Positions 45,010-54,524 of a DNA stretch of 64,000 nt are shown piece by piece. Under the pieces are notes generated by a model. That model was not told where the DNA came from, searched no databases, and saw only the letters and a list, made by a program, of their open reading frames with translations. The stretch's first letter is position 1. Each line of letters begins with the position of its first letter. The stretch lies in the NCBI GenBank assembly GCA_964631605.1, contig CAZVYG010000013.1:21234-85233 (forward strand), given 5' to 3'. Made by a program: the position numbers and the translations under genes. This stretch comes from JARKQH01 sp964631605 (GTDB lineage Bacteria; Verrucomicrobiota; Verrucomicrobiia; Limisphaerales; UBA8199).

Positions 45010-46419
45010 GTGAGTTCCAAGATTACCACCAAGCAACGACTGCAACTGGACCGGCAGAAAATGCTGGAACAGGACCCGCTGATTCGCAACACCAACTTCA
45101 ACGAGGTGAACCTCGGGCTGCCCGAAAAGGTCGCGTTGATCGAAGCCGAACGGTGCCTTCAATGCCGGGACCCGAAGTGCGTGGCGGGTTGTCCCGTCAT
45201 GGTGAACATCCCCCGGTTTATTGAGCTTCTGTCCGAGGGCAACCTGGCCGGCGCCGCAAGGTCGCTGTTGAATGACAACGCGCTGCCAGCCATCACCGGG
45301 CGGGTGTGCCCCCAGGAAACGCAGTGCGAGGTCGAGTGTATTCGGGGCCACAAAGGCCTGCCGGTGGCGATCGGATACCTGGAACGATTCGTGGGCGATT
45401 GGGCCCGGGATCACGCCGACGTGGTGCCGATGGAGGTCGCCCCGCCCACCGGCAAGCGGGTGGCCATCGTGGGCGCCGGCCCCGGCGGACTGACCGCCGC
45501 CGGCGAACTGGTCAAACGCGGCCACGACGTCACCCTTTACGAGGCGTTGCACAAACCGGGCGGCGTGCTGGTTTACGGCATCCCCGAGTTTCGTTTGCCG
45601 AAGAGGATTGTCGAAGCCGAAGTGGCGCGGCTCCAGGCGGCGGGCGTCAAGATCATCTGCAACACGGTCATCGGCCGCACCTACACCCTGCCGGAACTGC
45701 GCGAGGCGTTTGACGCCGTGTTCATCGCCAACGGCGCCGGCCTGCCGGTGTTCATGGACGTTCCCGGCGAGAACCTCAAGGGCGTCTATTCCGCCAACGA
45801 ATACCTTACCCGGGTCAATCTGATGGCGGCGTATCAGTTCCCGCGGGCAGACACGCCTGTGCTGATCGGCAAACGCGTGGCCACCGTGGGCGGCGGCAAC
45901 GTCGCCATGGACGCCGCCCGCACCGCCAAGCGCATCGGCGCCGAAACTTCGATGATCATCTACCGCCGCACCCGCAAGGAAATGCCGGCCCGCGCCGAGG
46001 AAATCCATCATGCGGAGGAGGAGGGAATCCAGTTTGAGTTCCTCGTGGCGCCCGTGGAAGTGCTTGGCAACGAAAACCACTGGGTGACGGGGCTCAAGTG
46101 CGTGCGCATGCAACTGGGCGAGCCTGATGCCTCCGGCCGCGCCCGGCCCGTCCCCATCCCGGACTCCGAGTTTGTCATTCCCTGCGACGTCGTGGTCGTC
46201 GCTATCGGCACGCGCGCCAACCCCCTTTTAACTTCCACCTGCCCCGAACTCAAACTCAACAAATGGGGCAACATCGTCGTGGACGAAAAAGGCATGACCA
46301 ACCTCCCGGGCGTTTTCGCCGGTGGCGACATCGTTCGCGGCGCGGCCACGGTCATTCTGGCCATGGGCGACGGCAAACGCGCGGCCGCGGCCATAGACGA
46401 GTACCTGCGCAAAACCTGA
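45010..46419 (+). CDS. gltA: NfnB/SudA-like (GltA-type) NADPH-dependent glutamate synthase small-subunit homologue
   Basis: 469 residues from a GTG at 45010 (VSSKITTKQRLQLDRQKM), preferred to an ATG at 44920 that would overlap the previous gene by 44 bases. The N-terminal Fe-S cluster domain has CLQCRDPKCVAGCPV and GRVCPQETQCEVECIRG. FAD binding follows (RVAIVGAGPGGLTAAGEL), then NADPH binding (RVATVGGGNVAMDAARTAKR) and the final GVFAGGDIVRGAATVILAMGDG. Homologues form NfnAB with the preceding gene or act as homotetrameric glutamate synthase; the pairing with the NfnA-like gene favours the first reading. Confidence 0.9.
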   Translation: MSSKITTKQRLQLDRQKMLEQDPLIRNTNFNEVNLGLPEKVALIEAERCLQCRDPKCVAGCPVMVNIPRFIELLSEGNLAGAARSLLNDNALPAITGRVCPQETQCEVECIRGHKGLPVAIGYLERFVGDWARDHADVVPMEVAPPTGKRVAIVGAGPGGLTAAGELVKRGHDVTLYEALHKPGGVLVYGIPEFRLPKRIVEAEVARLQAAGVKIICNTVIGRTYTLPELREAFDAVFIANGAGLPVFMDVPGENLKGVYSANEYLTRVNLMAAYQFPRADTPVLIGKRVATVGGGNVAMDAARTAKRIGAETSMIIYRRTRKEMPARAEEIHHAEEEGIQFEFLVAPVEVLGNENHWVTGLKCVRMQLGEPDASGRARPVPIPDSEFVIPCDVVVVAIGTRANPLLTSTCPELKLNKWGNIVVDEKGMTNLPGVFAGGDIVRGAATVILAMGDGKRAAAAIDEYLRKT

Positions 46420-46538
46420 GCCGCCGCCGCGGGAACACGGGGACGCGGTGGAACGCGGGCCTGCCCGCGATGACCGACGGGATGCAGGACGGGGATTGAT
46501 TCACTTGCCAAGGCGGCGCCGGCTGCCGAAACTGAATC

Positions 46539-48395
46539 ATGCGTCGTCGCAAGTTCCTAACGGTTGTCTTCGCGCTGCTGCTGCCCTGCTGGCTTTCGGC
46601 GGCCCCCGCCTCGTTTCGTTTCGCGTGGCTGAGCGATACTCACATCGGATCGCAAACCGCAGCGGACGATCTGCGCGCCGCTGTCCACGACATCAACAGC
46701 CTGCCGGGTTTGAGTTTCGTTTTGGTTTCAGGCGATCTCACCGAATATGGCTCACTGGAACACCTCAGCCTGGCCAGGGCGATTCTGGGCGAGCTGAGGA
46801 TTCCGTGTTACGTCCTGCCCGGCAACCATGACACCAAGTGGTCCGAGTCGGGGGCGACCGATGTGGCGCGGCTGTGGAAGGCCGACCGATTTGTATTTGA
46901 CCATGGCGGTTATCGGTTTATCGGGCTGCACCAGGGGCCGTTGATGAAAATGGGGGACGGCCATTGGGCGCCGCAGGATGTGCGCTGGCTGGAACAGACT
47001 TTGAAGCAACTGCGGCGGCCAAACCAGCCGATCATTTTCGTCACGCATTACCCGATAGACAACGGCATCGCCAACTGGTTCGTGGTGCTGGACGAGCTCA
47101 AACGCCACAACGTGCAGGTGGTTCTTTGCGGCCATGGCCACTCCAACCGCAAGCTCTCCTTTGAAGGAGTGCCGGGCGTCATGGGCCGGTCGAATCTGCG
47201 GGCCCGGAACGAGGTGGGGGGGTACAACCTGGTCGAAATCAACGACGGCACCATCACGTTCTCGGAGCGGGTCACCGGCCGGGAGACCAAACCGGCCTGG
47301 CACTCGCTCGCGTTGGGGCCGCGGGATTACACTTCCGATACAAACCGCTATCCGCGGCCCGACTTTTCAGTAAATGCCCGTTATCCCGAGGTTCGGCCGC
47401 GCTGGACGTTCAACACGGGATACACCATTGCCAGCAGCCCGGCGGTGTGGAGCAACCTGGCCGTGGTGGGCGACGCCTCGGGCACGATTTGCGCCCTGGA
47501 CCTTGGTACAGGTGACCCCGTCTGGAAATATCGGACGCGGGGCGCGGTCTATTCCACCCCGGCGGTGGCCGGGGACCTGGTGATTGCGCCCTCGACCGAC
47601 GGCACGGTGTACGCCTTGCGGGCCGCCTCCGGAAAGGTCGCGTGGCGCCGAAAGACCAGCCGGCCGATTGTCGCCTCACCGGCCGTAAGCGATGGCGTGG
47701 TCTATTTAGGCTCCAGCGAGGGCCGGTTCCGCGCGCTGGACGCGGCCTCGGGCCGGACGCGCTGGGAATTCGACGGCGTGCGCGGCTTTGTCGAGACCCG
47801 GCCCCTGCTTTACGAGGGCAAGGTGATTTTCGGCGCCTGGGACCAGCATCTTTACGCGCTCGATGCCCAAACCGGCCAATTGGCGTGGAAATGGAAAGGG
47901 GACAAGGCCGGGGATTTGCTCTCGCCCGCCGCTTGCTGGCCCGTGGGCGCCGCCGGGAAGGTCTTTATAGTCGCTCCGGACCGTCAAATGACAGCCATTG
48001 ATGTCCGCAACGGTCGCCAGATTTGGCGCACCGGCCAATACGTCGTACGCGAGAGCCTCGGATTGTCCGAGGACGGCAGCCGCTTGTATGTCCGCGCCAT
48101 GAACGACTTCTTTTACGCCTTCGCAACTGATGCCGCGGCGCCGACCCCATTGTGGCAGCAGAACGCCGGTTTCGGATACGACATCAACTCCGCCATGCTC
48201 GTCGAGAAGGATGGCACGGTGTTTTACGGCACCAAGAACGGCCTGCTCTTTGCCTTGGACGGCCGCACCGGCGGGATTCGGTGGCAGCACAAGCTCGGGG
48301 TGGGAATTGTCAACACCCTCGTGCCGTTGGGACCGGACCGGGTCCTGGCGACGGATTTCGACGGGCGCGTGGCGCTGATTGAGCGAACGCCTTGA
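46539..48395 (+). CDS. Secreted metallophosphoesterase fused to a PQQ-type beta-propeller
   Basis: 618 residues with a signal peptide (MRRRKFLTVVFALLLPCWLSAAPA). Domain one (about 25-250) is a calcineurin-like phosphoesterase with all metal motifs: WLSDTHIG, VSGDLTEYG, LPGNHDTK, FVTHYPID and LCGHGHSNR. Domain two (about 280-618) is made of repeated strands of the PQQ type, for example GTICALDLGTGDPVWKYRT, GTVYALRAASGKVAW and QHLYALDAQTGQLAWKW, typical of a propeller. The combination suggests an exported phosphodiesterase with a binding propeller. The substrate is unknown. The next gene follows immediately and reads in the same direction. Confidence 0.88.
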   Translation: MRRRKFLTVVFALLLPCWLSAAPASFRFAWLSDTHIGSQTAADDLRAAVHDINSLPGLSFVLVSGDLTEYGSLEHLSLARAILGELRIPCYVLPGNHDTKWSESGATDVARLWKADRFVFDHGGYRFIGLHQGPLMKMGDGHWAPQDVRWLEQTLKQLRRPNQPIIFVTHYPIDNGIANWFVVLDELKRHNVQVVLCGHGHSNRKLSFEGVPGVMGRSNLRARNEVGGYNLVEINDGTITFSERVTGRETKPAWHSLALGPRDYTSDTNRYPRPDFSVNARYPEVRPRWTFNTGYTIASSPAVWSNLAVVGDASGTICALDLGTGDPVWKYRTRGAVYSTPAVAGDLVIAPSTDGTVYALRAASGKVAWRRKTSRPIVASPAVSDGVVYLGSSEGRFRALDAASGRTRWEFDGVRGFVETRPLLYEGKVIFGAWDQHLYALDAQTGQLAWKWKGDKAGDLLSPAACWPVGAAGKVFIVAPDRQMTAIDVRNGRQIWRTGQYVVRESLGLSEDGSRLYVRAMNDFFYAFATDAAAPTPLWQQNAGFGYDINSAMLVEKDGTVFYGTKNGLLFALDGRTGGIRWQHKLGVGIVNTLVPLGPDRVLATDFDGRVALIERTP

Positions 48396-48424
48396 AGTCT
48401 GAACACCCGGATGGAACTGAAACC

Positions 48425-51304
48425 GTGAAACCGTCGTGCAGCAAAAGTTTCCCTCGAGGCCGACCCGGCTGCTTCCGCCGCCACGCGAGCCGGCGCATTC
48501 CGACGCTCTGGGTGGCCGGCTTATTGGTTTCGACGCTTGTGCCAGGCTTCGGCGCACCGCTGGTCATTGACGATTTCGCCTATCCAAGCACGACCACGGC
48601 GCGATGGGCGTGGAGCGCCATCAGCGCGCCACCCGTGAGCATGGCAACCTCGGGAGATTGGGGCGATGAAACCGTCATGCTGCTGCCGTGCGATTTTGCC
48701 ACGCGCGAGGGACGCTGCTACTGGGACCGATCGGTGGCCTTGAATCTGGCCGCCTATACGGACTTTGCCCTCGAATTGTTTGCGCCCGATCCCGGGGCGA
48801 TTTCGCATTTCACACTCTATTTTCGGTCCGGCGCCGGATGGTATGGACGGCCGGTTTCGATCAGCCAAACGGGCTGGCAGCGCCTCCGTTTCACGAAGAG
48901 TGAATTCATTCCCGAGGGCACACCGGCGGGCTGGGACAAGGTGGATGGCATTCGTCTCTCGCCGTGGAAAGGCGCCTCGCGCAACACCGACCTCGCCTTG
49001 CGGCAATTGCAAGCCTATACCCCCGAAGTGCTCCTGCTGCGTGACGATCTGAGCAGCAACCCCACCATTGTCGAGCAAACCATTGACCGTCACCGGGACT
49101 GGCTGGGCCGCTACGGCCTGGAATGCGGGGTGGTGTCGCGGGTCGAGGTTGAGGCGGGATTGCTGGCCCAAGCCCGGCTGGTGGTCTTGCCTTACAACGA
49201 GAACATCTCGACCAACGAATGGACCGCGCTGGAGAACTTTGTGGCGGGGGGTGGCAAGCTGCTGGTGTATTACCTGCTGCCGTCGCGAATGGAGCCGCTG
49301 CTGGGGGTCCGCCGCACGGGATGGGCCCAGGGCGACTACACAACGTGGGTGTTTTCGGACCCGGCAATTCCAGCCCTGCCGAGCCGGGTGCAACAGGCTT
49401 CGTGGAACATCACTTTCGCGGTCCCAAATGGCACACTCAATTCGCGGGTCATCGCCACGTGGGAGGACAGCCGCGGCGTGTCCACCGGCCGGGCGGCCTG
49501 GTTGAGAAGCGACCACGGGTATTTTGTGTCGCACGTGTTGCTGGGCGACGATGCCGGGAATAAATCCTACGCGTTGCTTTGCCTGCTGGGCTATTTCCTC
49601 CCGGATGCATGGCCCACGGCGGCAACCGGGGCCATTGACGCCCTCGGCTGGCTGGGGCCTTATCAAAATTATCCCGAGGCCGAGGCCGGCATCCGCGAGG
49701 CGGCGCAAACCACCCTGCGCGCGCCACTGGCCGAGGCCGAGCTATCGGCAGCCGCGGCGGATCGAAGCCGGGCGCTGTCGGCTGTGGCGGCGACAAACTA
49801 TGCGGAGGCCGTCCAGGCGGCGCATGCGGCCCAGGCGCATCTCAAGCAGGCCTACTATCTGTCGTTGAGGCCGGTTACGCCGGAATTCCGCGCGATGTGG
49901 GAACACCATGCCACCGGCCCTTATCCCGGCAATTGGGCCGCGGCGATTGACGCCCTGGCCACCAACGGTTTCACGGCGGTTTTCCCGAACATGCTGTGGG
50001 GCGGGCTGGCCCACTACAACAGCTCGGTGCTGCCCCGCTCGGCGGATTACACCAACCATGGCGACCAGATTCAGGCCTGCGTCAACGCGGCGCACGCTCG
50101 CGGAATCGAAGTCCATGTCTGGAAGGTCAACTGGCGCTTGAGCGGAGCGCCGCAATCGTATATAGACGCGCTTCGGGCGGCGGGCCGCACGCAAGTCTCG
50201 AGCAGCGGCCAGCCCATGGATTGGCTCTGCCCCTCGCATCCCGACAACTTCGCTCTCGAGACCAATTCCATGCTCGAGGTGGTGCGCAATTACGCGGTGG
50301 ATGGCATCCACTTCGACTACATCCGATATCCAGACGGCGACCATTGTTATTGCGCCGGTTGCGCGGCGCGCTTTCAAAGTCAGACCGGCCAGACAATCAC
50401 CAACTGGCCGGCTGCGGTTCTGGCCTCCGGCCCTTTGCGCACCGCTTTCCTGGACTGGCGCCGCGCGCAAATCACACGCCTTGTTGCCGCGGTTTACGCC
50501 GGCGTCAAGGCCCTCAAGCCCGCCGTGCGGGTGTCGGCGGCGGTCTTTCCCGACGCCGCCAGCGCCTACGACGGCGTGGGCCAGGATTGGCGACTGTGGA
50601 TTACCAATGGCATTTTGGACTTTGTCTGCCCGATGGATTACACGACCAGCCTGAGCCAATTCACCAACCTGATGGCCCAGCAACTCGGTTTTGCCTCAGG
50701 CCGCCTCCCGCTCTACCCCGGCATCGGCGCCTATGTCCTGGAGCCGGACGCTTTTCTCGCCCAGCTCCAGGCCACACGCGCCGCCCGGACGCGAGGGTTT
50801 ATCGCCTTCGAGTTGAGCCCCGGCGCGGTCAAAACCCTCCTTCCTCCCGTTCGCGCCGGCGCCACCGCACCGGATGAGCCCGACACGGATGAGGATTTGC
50901 TGCCGGACAGTTGGGAAGCGCGCTGGTTTGGGAGCCTGGCCGTAGCCGCAGCAAACAGCGACAGCGACGGCGATGGCGTGACCGACTACGACGAATATGT
51001 CGCCGGCACCGACCCCACGCAGCCCAATCCCCGCCTGAACTTGCAGGCGCGCTGGACCGGCAGCGCCGTCGAGATCTCCTTTCCGGCCCAGGCGGCCGAA
51101 GGCGCCGGGTACCAAAATGCCGCGCGCCACTATCGGCTCGAGACCCGGGCCGGTCTTGAACCCCATGCGGTCTGGACGGCCGTGGCGGGCTTCGAAGATC
51201 ACCCCGCCATTTCCGGTTCCGAGGTCGTGACCTACAGCGTGACCCCGGCTTCGACTGCGCCCGCTTTTTTCCGCACCCGCGTCTGGTTGCAGCAACAGCC
51301 GTAA
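48425..51304 (+). CDS. Secreted GHL10-like glycosidase with beta-rich and TSP3-type regions
   Basis: About 959 residues. The GTG at 48425 is chosen; a TTG at 48392 overlapping the previous stop is the alternative. A signal-like segment (LWVAGLLVSTLVPGFGA) precedes a carbohydrate-binding-like beta domain (about 35-200), a Rossmann-like region (about 205-400) and a helical linker. The middle (about 490-800) is a GHL10/DUF187 TIM barrel with RAMWEHHATGPYP, VHVWKVNWRLSG, GIHFDYIRYPDGDH and FVCPMDYTTS. A single Ca-binding loop (NSDSDGDGVTDYDEYVAGTDP) and a beta module ending PAFFRTRVWLQQQP follow. Similar families hydrolyse cell-wall or plant glycans, but the substrate here is not known. Confidence 0.85.
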   Translation: MKPSCSKSFPRGRPGCFRRHASRRIPTLWVAGLLVSTLVPGFGAPLVIDDFAYPSTTTARWAWSAISAPPVSMATSGDWGDETVMLLPCDFATREGRCYWDRSVALNLAAYTDFALELFAPDPGAISHFTLYFRSGAGWYGRPVSISQTGWQRLRFTKSEFIPEGTPAGWDKVDGIRLSPWKGASRNTDLALRQLQAYTPEVLLLRDDLSSNPTIVEQTIDRHRDWLGRYGLECGVVSRVEVEAGLLAQARLVVLPYNENISTNEWTALENFVAGGGKLLVYYLLPSRMEPLLGVRRTGWAQGDYTTWVFSDPAIPALPSRVQQASWNITFAVPNGTLNSRVIATWEDSRGVSTGRAAWLRSDHGYFVSHVLLGDDAGNKSYALLCLLGYFLPDAWPTAATGAIDALGWLGPYQNYPEAEAGIREAAQTTLRAPLAEAELSAAAADRSRALSAVAATNYAEAVQAAHAAQAHLKQAYYLSLRPVTPEFRAMWEHHATGPYPGNWAAAIDALATNGFTAVFPNMLWGGLAHYNSSVLPRSADYTNHGDQIQACVNAAHARGIEVHVWKVNWRLSGAPQSYIDALRAAGRTQVSSSGQPMDWLCPSHPDNFALETNSMLEVVRNYAVDGIHFDYIRYPDGDHCYCAGCAARFQSQTGQTITNWPAAVLASGPLRTAFLDWRRAQITRLVAAVYAGVKALKPAVRVSAAVFPDAASAYDGVGQDWRLWITNGILDFVCPMDYTTSLSQFTNLMAQQLGFASGRLPLYPGIGAYVLEPDAFLAQLQATRAARTRGFIAFELSPGAVKTLLPPVRAGATAPDEPDTDEDLLPDSWEARWFGSLAVAAANSDSDGDGVTDYDEYVAGTDPTQPNPRLNLQARWTGSAVEISFPAQAAEGAGYQNAARHYRLETRAGLEPHAVWTAVAGFEDHPAISGSEVVTYSVTPASTAPAFFRTRVWLQQQP

Positions 51305-51446
51305 CCGCCAGGGGCTGCAGGCCGTCTCTATGAAAGGCGCCACGCCCCGGAGGGGGGATGTTGGCGCGGGCGGGGGACTGGAATTGAGTTGTAGTCCGGT
51401 CTCAGAACCAGTATAAGTTAAGGGTCCGAGAGTGCGGACCGCGCGC

Positions 51447-53078
51447 ATGATGAGAAGATTGTTAATCCTGGGCCTGGTCGTTGCAGCGGCGACGGCTGAA
51501 GCTGCGACGCCGAAGTCCGGACCGGAGTTATACGAAAGTTCGGCGGCGGTCACAGCGCAGGGGGAGATTGACCGTTTGGTTCTGGCGCGGTTGACGAAGC
51601 TGGGGATAAAACCCGCCTTGTGCTCCGACGAGGTATTCGTTCGCCGAGCCTATCTCGATGTCATCGGCACACTCCCGAGCGCGAAAGAGGCGCGCGAGTT
51701 CCTCGAAGACCCCGATACGAAGGGCAAGCGCGGGCGCTTGATTGACCGCCTGCTGGAGCGGGACGAGTTTGCGGACTACTGGTCCATGAAATGGGGCGAC
51801 CTTTTGCGGATCAAGGCCGAGTTTCCCGTGAACTTGTGGCCCAACGCCGCCCAGGCCTATCACCGGTGGGTTCGCGCGTCGCTGGCGGAGAACAAGCCCT
51901 ACGACCAGTTCGCCCGCGAACTGCTCACCTCCAGCGGCAGCAATTTCCGGGTGGGGCCCGTGAATTTCTACCGGGCGATCCAGAACCGAACCCCGGAAGG
52001 CATTGCCAGCGCCGTCGCGCTCGCGTTTATGGGGACGCGCACCGATACGTGGCCCTCCAACCGCCTGGCCGGCATGGCCGTTTTCTTCTCGCAGGTGGGC
52101 TACAAGCCCACCCGCGAGTGGAAGGAGGAGAATGTCTTCTGGGATCCGTTGGCTGGCATTTCCCTTACGAACCGTAATGCGCCGGGGCCCGCAGAGCCGG
52201 CGCCGGCGAACCGCCCGCCGCAGGTCGCGGTTTTCCCCGACGGCACCCGGATGGAGCTGCCGGCGGACCGCGACCCGCGCGAGGTCTTCGCCGAGTGGCT
52301 GATCAGCCCGAAAAACCCCTGGTTCACGCGCAGCATTGCCAACCGGATGTGGTCCTGGCTCCTGGGCCGGGGCATCATTCATGAACCGGACGACCTGCGG
52401 GAGGACAACCCGCCCGTCAATCCCGAGCTGCTGACGTACCTGGAGAAGGAGATGATTGCCGGCCGCTACGACATGAAGCGTCTGTTCCGGCTGATTCTCA
52501 ATTCGCAGACCTACCAGTTTTCGTCCGTGCCCCGCCCGCAGGGCGCGGAAGCGGAGGCGAACTTCGGCAGCTACGCGCTGCGGCGGCTGGATGCCGAGGT
52601 GTTGATTGACGCCATCAACAAGGTCACAGGCACTTCCGACCTTTACACCAGCGCGATCCCGGAGCCGTTCACCTATATCCCCACCGATCTCCCGGCCATC
52701 GCCCTGGCCGACGGGAGCATCACCAGCCCATTTCTGGCGCTGTTCGGCCGGTCCGCTCGCGCGACGGGGATGGAAAATGAACGCGTGAACCGGATGGTCC
52801 CCGCCCAATGGCTGCACCTGCTGAATTCGAGTCACATCCAGCGCAAACTCGAGCAGGGGCCCAAGCTGCGCGCCATCGTGGATTCCGGCCGCAAACCGGC
52901 CGAGATTGCCCAGGAATTATACCTGACGATCCTGTCGCGTTTCCCCACGGAGGAAGAGGCAAAAGCCCTCGAGGAAATGGGCCGTCCGGGCAGGAACGGG
53001 CGAATTAAATCGCGGGACGACTGGGTGGACATCGCCTGGGCCTTGATCAACAGCACCGAGTTTTTGTACCGCCATTGA
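51447..53078 (+). CDS. Secreted DUF1549/DUF1553 protein
   Basis: 543 residues from the ATG at 51447 with a signal peptide (MMRRLLILGLVVAAATAEA). DUF1549 occupies about 40-220 (EIDRLVLARLTKLGIKP, FVRRAYLDVIGTLPS, RDEFADYWSMKWGDLL). DUF1553 fills the C-terminal half (NPWFTRSIANRMWSWLLGRGI, DDLREDNPPVNPELL, FRLILNSQTYQFSS). These domains occur in very many copies in Planctomycetota and Verrucomicrobiota, usually next to a DUF1501 gene as here, and have no proven function. It lacks the N-terminal cytochrome c domain often seen in longer relatives. First gene of a three-gene unit. Confidence 0.9.
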   Translation: MMRRLLILGLVVAAATAEAATPKSGPELYESSAAVTAQGEIDRLVLARLTKLGIKPALCSDEVFVRRAYLDVIGTLPSAKEAREFLEDPDTKGKRGRLIDRLLERDEFADYWSMKWGDLLRIKAEFPVNLWPNAAQAYHRWVRASLAENKPYDQFARELLTSSGSNFRVGPVNFYRAIQNRTPEGIASAVALAFMGTRTDTWPSNRLAGMAVFFSQVGYKPTREWKEENVFWDPLAGISLTNRNAPGPAEPAPANRPPQVAVFPDGTRMELPADRDPREVFAEWLISPKNPWFTRSIANRMWSWLLGRGIIHEPDDLREDNPPVNPELLTYLEKEMIAGRYDMKRLFRLILNSQTYQFSSVPRPQGAEAEANFGSYALRRLDAEVLIDAINKVTGTSDLYTSAIPEPFTYIPTDLPAIALADGSITSPFLALFGRSARATGMENERVNRMVPAQWLHLLNSSHIQRKLEQGPKLRAIVDSGRKPAEIAQELYLTILSRFPTEEEAKALEEMGRPGRNGRIKSRDDWVDIAWALINSTEFLYRH

Positions 53079-53115
53079 CCGCAGTCACCAGCGTCATCAT
53101 CCAGAAAGCAGACTT

Positions 53116-54522
53116 ATGGACCACCAGTCAAATCCCCATCGTCCCTCGGCCGGCATCGAGTCCTTGGGCATGACCCTCAGCCTCCCCATGTCGCGCCGCG
53201 ATGCCATGCGGGTGGGATTGTTCAGCGCCGCGGGCCTGTTGCTGGCCCGCCACCCGCTCCTGGCCGCGGCCATGACCGCCGCCCCCGCCGCGACGCCTGC
53301 GCCCAGCCCGGGCAAGGCCAAAGCCAGGTCCGTCATCCAGATTTTCCTCTGGGGCGGGATGTCGCACAACGATACCTGGGACCCCAAGCCGGACGCCGGC
53401 TACGACTACAACGGGCCGCTGAAAAAGTTCCTGCCCACGAACGTGAACGGCATTCAGTTGAGCGAATGGTTTCCGCAACTGGCGAAGCAGGCGGACAAAT
53501 ACGCCCTGATCCGGAGCATGACGCATCGGAACAACGGCCATGAGACAGCAGCTTACCTGATGCAAACGGCCCACGTGCCGGGCGAACGGCTGGCTTACCC
53601 GAGCATTGGCGCGGTCTTTGCCCTCTTCAAGGGCCCCGAGTATAAAGGCCTGATCCCCCCTTACGTCGTGTTGACCCGCCCCCAGGGCCGGTTCTCCGAG
53701 GAGGGTTTCCTCGGGCCGCGGCTCAAGCCTTTCGCCACCGGCGGGGATCCGAATGCCAGCCGGTTCGAGGTCGAGGGGGTGGTGGCCCGGGGCATAACCG
53801 ATGAGCGGCAAAAGCAGCGACGGGAGCTGCTCGAACGCCTGGATAGCATGGGCAAGGCAATGGAGGCGAGCCCCCAGTTGGCGGTGGCCGAGGAAACCCG
53901 CAAGCAGGCTTATGAGTTGATTCTCGGGGAGGGAAGGCAGGTGTTTGATCTGTCGCGCGAGAAGCCGGAGGTCCGCGACCGCTACGGACGCCATACCTTT
54001 GGTCAGGACTGCCTCGCGGCGCGGCGGATGGTCGAGGCCGGGGTCCCCTATATTGTCATCAATTACCCCGGCGGCTGGGACACGCACAAAGACCACTTTC
54101 AAACCATGACCCGGCAGTGCCCGCAACTGGATCAGGGCCTGGCAGCGCTGCTCCTCGACCTGCACGAGCGCGGCTTGTTGGAAAGCACGATTGTCTGGTG
54201 CTGCGGCGAGTTTGGGCGCGGACCCAAGGTGGACTGGCAACCGCCGTGGAACGGCGGACGCAACCATTACGGCAACGTGTTCACCGCACTGGTTGCCGGC
54301 GGCGGCTTCAAAGGCGGCCAGGTCGTCGGCGCCTCCGACGCCAAAGCCGAGGAGGTCAAGGACCGGCCCGTTTACCCCGTGGACTTGTTGGGCAGCATCT
54401 ACAAACTGGCCGGGATTGATTACACGGCGAAACTGCCGCACCCGATGGGGCTCGAGGCGCGGGTGTTGCCGGACCCGTCGGAAGGCGTCAAATCCGCCGG
54501 CTTATTGACGGAGATCATGTAG
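53116..54522 (+). CDS. DUF1501 protein with twin-arginine-like leader
   Basis: 468 residues. The N-terminus has SRRDAMRVGLFSAAGLLLA, a SRRxxM pattern close to a Tat export signal. The DUF1501 body shows VIQIFLWGGMSHNDTWDPKP, the substrate-region stretch DKYALIRSMTHRNNGHETAAYLM, GGWDTHKDHF and STIVWCCGEFGRGPKV, which recall the metal-binding residues of the alkaline phosphatase/sulfatase fold. The function is not known in detail. It starts 37 bases after the DUF1549/1553 gene and ends 2 bases before the next one. Confidence 0.9.
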   Translation: MDHQSNPHRPSAGIESLGMTLSLPMSRRDAMRVGLFSAAGLLLARHPLLAAAMTAAPAATPAPSPGKAKARSVIQIFLWGGMSHNDTWDPKPDAGYDYNGPLKKFLPTNVNGIQLSEWFPQLAKQADKYALIRSMTHRNNGHETAAYLMQTAHVPGERLAYPSIGAVFALFKGPEYKGLIPPYVVLTRPQGRFSEEGFLGPRLKPFATGGDPNASRFEVEGVVARGITDERQKQRRELLERLDSMGKAMEASPQLAVAEETRKQAYELILGEGRQVFDLSREKPEVRDRYGRHTFGQDCLAARRMVEAGVPYIVINYPGGWDTHKDHFQTMTRQCPQLDQGLAALLLDLHERGLLESTIVWCCGEFGRGPKVDWQPPWNGGRNHYGNVFTALVAGGGFKGGQVVGASDAKAEEVKDRPVYPVDLLGSIYKLAGIDYTAKLPHPMGLEARVLPDPSEGVKSAGLLTEIM

Positions 54523-54524
54523 TT

